A stretch of 5,179 bases of DNA from Dehalococcoidia bacterium (GTDB lineage Bacteria > Chloroflexota > Dehalococcoidia > Dehalococcoidales > RBG-16-60-22), in NCBI GenBank assembly GCA_004375725.1, contig SOKS01000050.1, positions 1 to 5,179 on the forward strand. The letters are read 5' to 3'. The translations under genes and the position numbers were made by a program. Position 1 is the first letter of the stretch; the number at the start of each line of letters is the position of its first letter. The notes beneath the pieces are model-generated. The model did no database searches. It was not told where the DNA came from and saw only the letters and a list, made by a program, of their open reading frames with translations. Positions 1 to 4,337 of this stretch are shown one piece after another.

Positions 1-1232
1 CCGCCAATGAGGACCACCTTATCGCCCGGCTGCTGCTTACCGTGCCGGGCAATTTTATTCGGCAGCAGGCCCAGTGTCCCGCAGTACACCAGCGGGTTGG
101 CCACGTAACGCTCATCAAAGAGAATGGCGCCGTTGAGTGTCGGTATGCCGAGCCGGTTGGCGTAGTCAGCCACTCCGGCCCGCACTCCTTTGAACATACG
201 GCGGGGGTGCAGTACTCCCTGGGGTAACCTGTCGTAAGGTAAATCGGGTGGGCCGAAACAGAAGACATCGGTGTTGGCGATGGGCTTTGCGCCCAGTCCG
301 GTGCCGAGAGGGTCACGGATGACACCGCCAATTCCGGTGGCGGCCCCTCCGTACGGCTCCACCGCCGAGGGATGGTTATGCGTTTCCACCTTGAAACAGA
401 GTGCCCACTGACCATCAAAATCGATCACACCGGCATTATCCACGAAAACGGAAAGGCACCAGGGCTTGTCGAGCTCGCGGGTTGCCTTCATCACGGTGCT
501 TTTCAGCAGATTGTCCACTACCTTGTTATCCAGCGTGAACCGGCCCTTGAATGTCTTGTGGACACAGTGCTCCGACCAGGTCTGGGCCAGCGTCTCAAGC
601 TCAACATCGGTCGGGTTACGGCCCTGCTTCTGGTAATAATCAACAATGGCCTGAAATTCATCAGCGGTGAACCCGAACTGCTTCTGCAATGCCGTCCGGT
701 CGGCGGTCAGGATATCGACTGCTTCCAGCTTGAAATGATATTTTGGGTTCTCCGGAAAGCTGAGCTGTTCCCGCTCCACTACGTGCTGGATGATGGGGTT
801 CACCAGCAATCGGCTGCAAATAACTCCCACCTGTTCACCGGTTAGCTGACCTTCGATGAGATACCGCTTTGAAGTCTTGACCGCGCTCACAGCCTCCACC
901 TTCAGGTCCCGAATCGCCTTCAGGACACTATCCTCAACCGGGTCGGTAACTCCAGGATTATAGGCGACCTCAACAGCATGGTATCTGGATTCATCAACTG
1001 GCTCGGCCGGTGCACCCTGCTGGTAGCTGCAGAGCTGGGTAACGGGGTCGGCGAGGAGACTGCACCCTATCAAATCCAGCGTCGGCGCATCGAGCTCGGC
1101 ATCAAGCCAGTAGATATCCACGACGCGTACATCAGATACGGTCGTAATGCCAAGGTCATGGATGTCTTTGACCAGTCCCTGCCCTCGGGCATCTGGTAGA
1201 TGGCTTTTCAGCCGGACCTCTATTCGGTGCAT
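1..1232 (-). CDS. purL: Phosphoribosylformylglycinamidine synthase, PurS-PurS-PurL fusion (C-terminal part beyond the window)
   Basis: FGAM synthase converts FGAR, glutamine and ATP to FGAM, the fourth step of cytoplasmic de novo purine synthesis. 410 codons are visible and the gene runs off the left edge. Residues about 1-72 (MHRIEVRLKSHLPDARG) and about 85-157 look like two successive PurS-like domains; the second has NPGVTDPVEDSVLKAI. A linker follows, then the PurL part: TWSEHCVHKTF (218-228) with the conserved SEHC motif, and the nucleotide/metal-binding stretch KVETHNHPSAVEPYGG (281-296) followed by ATGIGGVIRD. The ATG is the only plausible start: an in-frame TAG lies six codons upstream (TAA TAG AGT GAC GAG CAG ATG). 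The Shine-Dalgarno is weak. Small PurL usually works with separate PurS and PurQ; here PurS is built in, so a separate PurQ glutaminase is expected elsewhere, unless the unseen C-terminus contains one. The gene lies downstream of rpsU-yqeY on the same strand, behind a terminator hairpin. The family call is secure; domain borders are approximate. Confidence 0.95.
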   Translation of the reverse strand, partial: MHRIEVRLKSHLPDARGQGLVKDIHDLGITTVSDVRVVDIYWLDAELDAPTLDLIGCSLLADPVTQLCSYQQGAPAEPVDESRYHAVEVAYNPGVTDPVEDSVLKAIRDLKVEAVSAVKTSKRYLIEGQLTGEQVGVICSRLLVNPIIQHVVEREQLSFPENPKYHFKLEAVDILTADRTALQKQFGFTADEFQAIVDYYQKQGRNPTDVELETLAQTWSEHCVHKTFKGRFTLDNKVVDNLLKSTVMKATRELDKPWCLSVFVDNAGVIDFDGQWALCFKVETHNHPSAVEPYGGAATGIGGVIRDPLGTGLGAKPIANTDVFCFGPPDLPYDRLPQGVLHPRRMFKGVRAGVADYANRLGIPTLNGAILFDERYVANPLVYCGTLGLLPNKIARHGKQQPGDKVVLIG

Positions 1233-1260
1233 CTGCTCGTCACTCTATTACCCGGAGATT

Positions 1261-1283
1261 AAAAAGAGGGGCTTGCGCCCCTC
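1261..1283 (-). terminator. Intrinsic terminator after yqeY, upstream of purL
   Basis: Read on the minus strand this is a perfect 7-bp stem, GAGGGGC / GCCCCTC (1283-1277 with 1272-1266), closed by a 4-nt loop (GCAA). It is followed at once by five U residues (plus-strand AAAAA, 1261-1265). It lies 36 nt after the yqeY stop and 28 nt before the purL ATG, all on the same strand. It should end the rpsU-yqeY transcript. Because no obvious promoter fits between it and purL, it may be leaky or conditional. Confidence 0.85.
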
Positions 1284-1319
1284 CTGAACACTCAAAATGC
1301 TCGTTCTTCTTCACCCGAT

Positions 1320-1775
1320 TCATGAACTGAGTAATTCGCTGACTACTTCGTTGATTTCACGACCGTCCGCCCGACCTCTAAGCTGTGCCATAAGCTTTGG
1401 CATTACTTTGCCTTTATCACCCGGCCCTTCGGCGCCCACTTCTGTAATGACCTTTCGAGCGGCCTCAACAACCTCTTCCCGGTTCATCTGCTGCGGCAGG
1501 TATCCCTGAAGTACGGCCAACTCCGCCTCTTCCTTATCAACAAGGTCCTGCCGGTTTCCCTGCTTGAAGGCCTCTATGCTCTCGTGATGCTGCCTGACCT
1601 CTTTGGTGATAACGCCAAGGATATCGCTGTCCTCCAGCTTGGCCTGCCGGGCAATTTCGGCATTGTTGATTGCCGCCATCAGCATCCTGATGACACCCCG
1701 CCTCACGGTATCGCCGCTTCTCATTGCCTGTTTGAGGTCACCAGACAGCTTCTGTTTCAGGTTTGCCTCTACCAT
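1320..1775 (-). CDS. yqeY: GatB/YqeY domain-containing protein
   Basis: 151 aa, the usual length for a stand-alone YqeY protein. This small all-helical family resembles the C-terminal tRNA-binding tail of the GatB subunit of the Asp/Glu-tRNA amidotransferase. A role in tRNA or translation is suspected, but no reaction is established. Visible family signatures are an N-terminal helix (LKQAMRSGDTVRRGVIRMLM, 15-34) with the NNAEIA segment after it, the central LQGYLPQQM (89-97), and the C-terminal GKVMPKLMAQLRGRADGRE (122-140) ending in VVSELL. The ATG is preceded by a good Shine-Dalgarno (TGAGGA) 5 nt upstream. The gap from the rpsU stop is 18 nt, so the two are almost certainly co-transcribed; rpsU-yqeY pairing is widespread in bacteria. 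A strong terminator follows. The protein is cytoplasmic, with no membrane segment. Confidence 0.93.
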   Translation of the reverse strand: MVEANLKQKLSGDLKQAMRSGDTVRRGVIRMLMAAINNAEIARQAKLEDSDILGVITKEVRQHHESIEAFKQGNRQDLVDKEEAELAVLQGYLPQQMNREEVVEAARKVITEVGAEGPGDKGKVMPKLMAQLRGRADGREINEVVSELLSS

Positions 1776-1793
1776 ATTGTCCTCACCAATGGA

Positions 1794-1982
1794 CTACCTT
1801 CTCGTTTCTCTGGCGATACTGCGTCCTTTTACCGCTCTTTTACGTTTGCGCCTGACGCTTGGCTTTTCATAGTGCTCCCGACGACGTACTTCCGATAAAA
1901 TGCCGGTTTGCTGGACCCGACGGTTGAACCGTTTGAGCAAACTTTCAAAGCTCTCGTTATCGCCCGCCACTACCTCGGCCAA
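1794..1982 (-). CDS. rpsU: 30S ribosomal protein bS21
   Basis: 62 aa, a little longer than the usual 55-60, with a basic tail (RKRKRAVKGRSIARETRR). bS21 binds the small subunit near the anti-Shine-Dalgarno end of 16S rRNA and assists initiation. The diagnostic core GILSEVRRREHYEKPSVRRK lies at residues 27-46. The start codon is TTG: an in-frame TGA sits three codons upstream (1989-1991), the product begins with the typical M-A-E-V, and a strong AAGGAGG (1993-1999) lies 10 nt upstream. The next in-frame option, a GTG at codon 5, would remove that conserved N-terminus. The gene is first in an operon with yqeY and is driven by the promoter at 2085-2114 through a leader of roughly 95 nt. Confidence 0.95.
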   Translation of the reverse strand: MAEVVAGDNESFESLLKRFNRRVQQTGILSEVRRREHYEKPSVRRKRKRAVKGRSIARETRR

Positions 1983-1986
1983 ATAG

Positions 1987-1999
1987 CATCATCCTCCTT
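1987..1999 (-). promoter_or_regulatory. rpsU Shine-Dalgarno followed by out-of-frame ATG-ATG before the TTG start
   Basis: AAGGAGG (1999-1993) is a 7-base anti-SD match, followed directly by ATGATG (1992-1987). These ATGs are in a different frame from rpsU and would open an 11-codon ORF ending in TAA inside rpsU (ATG ATG CTA TTT GGC ... CGA TAA). Their distance from the SD is too short for efficient initiation, while the TTG at 1982 is at a workable 10 nt. The SD itself therefore supports the TTG start. Confidence 0.75.
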
Positions 2000-2084
2000 A
2001 CCAAAACCAGATTATTTTTTATTTTCAACATCTGGGAAGATGACCACACCAGAGCATCGATACTACAAAACACGGCACCATCAC

Positions 2085-2114
2085 ATTTTAGTCAGTAGCT
2101 GAACCCAATGTCAA
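2085..2114 (-). promoter_or_regulatory. Sigma-70-type promoter for rpsU-yqeY
   Basis: On the minus strand, TTGACA (2114-2109) is a perfect -35. It is separated by 18 nt from TAAAAT (2090-2085), a good -10. Transcription should start near 2078, giving a leader of about 95 nt before the rpsU TTG. The leader contains two short, mutually exclusive inverted repeats: CATCT/AGATG (2042-2029) and CCAGAT/ATCTGG (2035-2007). The stems are only 5-6 bp. Confidence 0.75.
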
Positions 2115-2140
2115 GAAAGGATAAGGACTCCAACCAGCGA

Positions 2141-2197
2141 ATTTTAATGAAATTTTATCACCATTTTAACGATATCTTAACTTGTCCCGTTTAGAAT
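2141..2197 (+). promoter_or_regulatory. P1: four 11-bp phased repeats plus -10 box, candidate activator-dependent promoter of the regulatory operon
   Basis: Four direct repeats start exactly 11 bp apart at 2141, 2152, 2163 and 2174: ATTTTAATGAA, ATTTTATCACC, ATTTTAACGAT and ATCTTAACTTG. The last TTAAC ends at 2181; after 10 bp comes TAGAAT (2192-2197), a good -10 box with no recognisable -35. Tandem sites in 11-bp steps placed where a -35 would be are typical of PhoB (E. coli) and PhoP (Bacillus, TTHACA-N5) target promoters. The natural candidate binder is the OmpR/PhoB-type regulator encoded at 3466-4158. The repeat geometry is seen directly; the binder is inferred. Confidence 0.6.
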
Positions 2198-2217
2198 GAA
2201 CATGGAATATATATGGA

Positions 2218-2266
2218 CAAATGGCGCTAATTCAGGTATATTGACATTTGCCATTTGGCGAATTAG
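2218..2266 (+). promoter_or_regulatory. Candidate operator: palindrome in the P2 spacer and flanking inverted repeats
   Basis: TTTGCCA-TT-TGGCGAA (2247-2262) is a 7-2-7 inverted repeat with one mismatch, lying exactly between -35 and -10 of P2. Two further inverted repeats overlap it: CAAATGGC (2218-2225) with GCCATTTG (2250-2257), perfect over 8 bp, and CTAATTC (2227-2233) with GAATTAG (2260-2266), perfect over 7 bp and 33 bp centre to centre. A dimeric HTH protein bound here would block RNA polymerase. Autoregulation by the adjacent XRE protein is a natural guess but is inference only. Confidence 0.5.
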
Positions 2267-2269
2267 AAT
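2241..2269 (+). promoter_or_regulatory. P2: sigma-70 promoter of the XRE gene
   Basis: TTGACA (2241-2246), a 17-bp spacer and TAGAAT (2264-2269) form a near-consensus promoter. The predicted start is near 2276, so the mRNA leader would be only about 17 nt and would begin almost at the Shine-Dalgarno (GGAGGAG, 2279-2285; ATG at 2293). Unlike P1 it needs no activator, and the palindrome in its spacer suggests repression. Confidence 0.75.
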
Positions 2270-2292
2270 AATGAACATGGAGGAGTGTAGTC

Positions 2293-2688
2293 ATGCCACG
2301 AGTAAATAATGATCTTGGCAGAATAATAAAACAGCAGAGAATCACCATTCCGCTGACTCTTCAGGAACTCGCTGCCACTTCGAGCGTGTCTTCCTCTCAT
2401 CTAGGACGTATTGAAAGGGGCGAGCGCTTTCCTTCAGCTCACATCCTGCGCAGAATTGCCAAGCCGCTTGGCTTTGACGAGGATGAACTCTTTACTCTCG
2501 CCGGCTTTCTGTCGCCACAGACTTCCGGAGTAGCTGAAGAGAAAAGTGCCACTTACGGCAACCGACGCCTGGACCCGTATGTTGCCAAGGTGTTAGCGGA
2601 AGAGTCAATTGAGATTCAGCGGGCGGTCATTGGCATTCTCAACACGATAAAACTCGTCGCCAAGGGAATGAGCAAAGGGAACGAGTAA
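2293..2688 (+). CDS. XRE-family (Cro/CI-type) helix-turn-helix transcriptional regulator
   Basis: 131 aa, cytoplasmic. Residues about 8-72 form a Cro/CI-type HTH: LGRIIKQQRITIPLTLQELA, then SVSSSHLGRIERGERFPS (31-48), where SHLGRIERGER is the classical recognition-helix region, followed by ILRRIAKPLGFDEDELFTLAG (51-71). After a polar linker, residues about 93-125 (LDPYVAKVLAEESIEIQRAV onwards) form a second helical segment, probably for dimerisation or partner binding. It has no metal- or ligand-binding motif that I recognise. The ATG has a strong SD (GGAGGAG, 7-nt spacer). It is the first gene before the kinase (49-nt gap) and response regulator, so probably co-transcribed with them from P1 and P2. 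It may repress P2 or pass a signal to the sensorless kinase; neither can be shown from sequence. Confidence 0.88.
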   Translation: MPRVNNDLGRIIKQQRITIPLTLQELAATSSVSSSHLGRIERGERFPSAHILRRIAKPLGFDEDELFTLAGFLSPQTSGVAEEKSATYGNRRLDPYVAKVLAEESIEIQRAVIGILNTIKLVAKGMSKGNE

Positions 2689-2737
2689 TATCCTGCTGAC
2701 CGGAGAAGATTAATCGAATTCACCGAGGGCGGGAGAC

Positions 2738-3448
2738 ATGGCAGGTGTGAAACAGATAAATAACAAGAGAAGCCAAAAGATCGGCTTTGGCGATGCCACC
2801 GTTCATGAGCTGAAAACGCTGCTTACCGCCATCATTGTTTCCGCAGAACTTCTAGCCGAAGAGCTTCAGCCTGACCATAAAAGTATGCCGCTAAGACTTA
2901 TCCAGAATATCACTCGCAATGCGCACAGCCTTGATGAAAAGCTGGCCAACTTCTCGGAAATGGCCGGGCTACTTTCCGGAGAGTTCTCCTTTCAACCAGA
3001 ACTGCTTGAGATTGGACCGGTCATTCATGGCGTTACCGCCCAGATTTATCCAATCACGCACAGCAAGAAACAGACCTTACACGTTGATTTGCCCACCACA
3101 CTACCTCATATCAGGGCCCACCGTCATTACCTGGAACAGATACTGCTGAACTTGCTCACCAATGCCAGCAAGTTCACTCCAGAGGGAGGGAACATAACGG
3201 TGAGCGCCACCAGTAATGACGCCAACCTTATGATTGAGGTGGCTGATAACGGCATGGGCATTCCGATTAATAAGCAGGACCTGGTCTTTCAACCCTATTA
3301 CCAGATTAACGGGGGCAAAGGAAGCGGACTGGGACTGGCCATTACCAAGTTCCTGGTAGAACTTCACGGCGGCAAGGTCTGGCTGGAGAGTACACTGGGA
3401 AAGGGTAGTCGCATTAGCTTCTCCCTACCGCTATCTGACCAGAGATAA
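2738..3448 (+). CDS. Soluble sensor-less histidine kinase (HisKA-HATPase_c)
   Basis: 236 aa containing only the catalytic core. The DHp helix carries the phospho-accepting His23 in HELKTLLTAI (23-32), where family members nearly always have a proline at the Leu28 position (HELKTPLTAI). The ATPase domain follows: N-box LLNLLTNASKFTP (136-148), G1 box DNGMGI (170-175), an F-box-like VFQPYYQ (183-189), and G2 GKGSGLGLAITKF (193-205). It ends GGKVWLESTLGKGSRISFSL. There is no transmembrane helix, PAS, GAF or other input domain, so it cannot sense anything outside the cell alone. The ATG start has GAGGG (2725-2729) 8 nt upstream. The next gene, an OmpR-type response regulator 17 nt downstream, is its likely partner, and an XRE regulator precedes it. 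It probably autophosphorylates at His23 and passes phosphate to Asp53 of that regulator; its stimulus is unknown. Confidence 0.92.
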   Translation: MAGVKQINNKRSQKIGFGDATVHELKTLLTAIIVSAELLAEELQPDHKSMPLRLIQNITRNAHSLDEKLANFSEMAGLLSGEFSFQPELLEIGPVIHGVTAQIYPITHSKKQTLHVDLPTTLPHIRAHRHYLEQILLNLLTNASKFTPEGGNITVSATSNDANLMIEVADNGMGIPINKQDLVFQPYYQINGGKGSGLGLAITKFLVELHGGKVWLESTLGKGSRISFSLPLSDQR

Positions 3449-3465
3449 GTACCGGGGTTGTACGG

Positions 3466-4158
3466 ATGAAAGTAGTAGTTATTGATGATTCGCCGGAAAT
3501 AATAGAGGTAGTGACACTGTGCTTCCAGCTACGGTGGGGCAACACCACGGTGTTTCCCGCCAATGATGGCAGCAAAGGGCTGGAGCTTGTCGAGAAGGAA
3601 AACCCTGATCTGGTCATACTTGATATCGGGTTGCCCGATATGGATGGTTTCCAGGTGCTCCGCGAGATACGGCGCTTCTCTCAGGTGCCGGTAATAATGC
3701 TTACCGTGAAGAACGAGGACACAGACATCGCTAAGGGGCTTGAGCTGGGGGCCGATGACTATGTTACCAAGCCCTTCAGCCATATTGAACTGCTGGCCCG
3801 GGCGCAGGCGGTAATGCGCCGCGCCGTGGGTGGGTCTGAGCCGGCTGAGGAACAGCCCTACACCAGTGGGAAATTGCACGTCGACTTTAACCGCCATGAG
3901 GTCAAGATTGACGGCAGACCGGTGAAGTTTACGTCCACGGAATACAAATTGCTTTACTATCTCATCAAGAATGAAGGGCGTTTGCTTTCCCATGAAAACC
4001 TGCTCGCCAAAGCCTGCGGCGAAGCATATCGTGACGCCAGAGACCTGCTCCGGGTGCACATCCAGCACCTGCGGCAAAAGCTCGGTGATAACGTTGAGTC
4101 ACCCCGCATCATCGTTACCGAGCACGGTATGGGCTACAAATTTGTCAGTCCCGTCTGA
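3466..4158 (+). CDS. OmpR/PhoB-family response regulator
   Basis: 230 aa, the standard length. The receiver domain (1-120) has every key residue: acidic pair D7/D8 (VVVIDDSPE), phospho-acceptor Asp53 in VILDIGLPDMDGFQ, Thr80 (VIMLTV), and Lys102 in ADDYVTKPF with the aromatic switch at Tyr99. An acidic-proline linker (about 121-132) leads to a winged-helix DNA-binding domain: LHVDFNRHEVKIDGRPVKFT (137-156), STEYKLLYYLIKNEGRLLS, a recognition helix around RDLLRVHIQHLRQKLGD (192-208), and the C-terminal wing RIIVTEHGMGYKF. It should be phosphorylated by the kinase encoded 17 nt upstream and then bind tandem sites as a dimer. The 11-bp phased repeats at P1 and in the downstream gap are fitting targets. 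The Shine-Dalgarno is modest (GGGG, 3454-3457). A weak hairpin follows the stop. Whether it belongs to a phosphate (PhoB-like) or another pathway cannot be decided. Confidence 0.95.
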   Translation: MKVVVIDDSPEIIEVVTLCFQLRWGNTTVFPANDGSKGLELVEKENPDLVILDIGLPDMDGFQVLREIRRFSQVPVIMLTVKNEDTDIAKGLELGADDYVTKPFSHIELLARAQAVMRRAVGGSEPAEEQPYTSGKLHVDFNRHEVKIDGRPVKFTSTEYKLLYYLIKNEGRLLSHENLLAKACGEAYRDARDLLRVHIQHLRQKLGDNVESPRIIVTEHGMGYKFVSPV

Positions 4159-4185
4159 GCTCTGGCCGAACAACCCAGAGACTTT
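4158..4185 (+). terminator. Weak candidate terminator after the response regulator
   Basis: CTCTGG (4160-4165) pairs perfectly with CCAGAG (4175-4180) across a 9-nt loop. The stem can be extended by AG/CT over one bulged A. Only a short TTT follows (ACTTTCC), so termination would be partial. Its position just after the stop codon supports a transcript end, but the hairpin is marginal. Confidence 0.3.
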
Positions 4186-4221
4186 CCGGTAAACTTCACT
4201 ACTCATCATTCCGCACGCCCT

Positions 4222-4298
4222 TCTTTACGAAACTTTAATAGAACCTTTACGAAATCTTTATTTTTTTTATGCCTCTCTTTATGCCCGCATGTTAGATT
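4222..4298 (+). promoter_or_regulatory. P3: phased TTTA repeats plus -10-like box upstream of the pseudo-response regulator gene
   Basis: Units of the form NCTTTA(A/C/T) start at 4222, 4232, 4244, 4255 and 4276. The steps are 10, 12, 11 and 21 bp, averaging close to 11 or its multiple. CTTTACGAAA is repeated exactly at 4223-4232 and 4245-4254, 22 bp apart. A -10-like TTAGATT (4292-4298) follows, with no usable -35. In both P1 and P3 the first base of TCTT lies 16 bp before the first base of TTAGA (2175 to 2191; 4276 to 4292). It probably drives the gene at 4338 and is a likely site for the same OmpR-type activator. The T-rich run (4257-4268) makes some TTTA matches easy by chance. Confidence 0.5.
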
Positions 4299-4337
4299 AA
4301 AAGCGTAGCAATCATCGCAGCCTTAGAGGAGCTGAGA

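Larger units (their letters stand above)
2195..2281 (+). repeat. 12-bp direct repeat at the start regions of P1 and P2
   Basis: AATGAACATGGA occurs at 2195-2206 and again at 2270-2281, 75 bp apart. Each copy lies next to a TTAGAAT -10 element: TTAGAATGAACATGGA at P1, and TTAGAATAATGAACATGGA at P2 with a 3-base insertion. The second copy contributes the first bases of the Shine-Dalgarno of the XRE gene. It may be the trace of a partial promoter duplication or a shared start-region element. Confidence 0.6.

Noticed and set aside
372..845. Open frame of 157 codons on the plus strand
   Set aside because: It lies antisense inside purL, whose minus-strand translation has clear PurL motifs; the plus frame shows no recognisable domain and no ribosome binding site.
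1233..1319. Purine riboswitch upstream of purL
   Set aside because: The gap is too short and contains only a simple terminator hairpin, with no purine-aptamer loop sequences.
1584..1898. Plus-strand open frames across yqeY and rpsU
   Set aside because: They overlap two well-supported minus-strand genes and have no family features.
2141..2184. Reading the AT-rich 11-bp repeats as a CRISPR-like or transposon-end array
   Set aside because: Units are too short and have no spacers, target duplication or transposase; helical phasing next to a -10 box fits an operator better.
3529..4077. 182-codon minus-strand open frame
   Set aside because: It is antisense to the response regulator, which has all conserved receiver and winged-helix residues.
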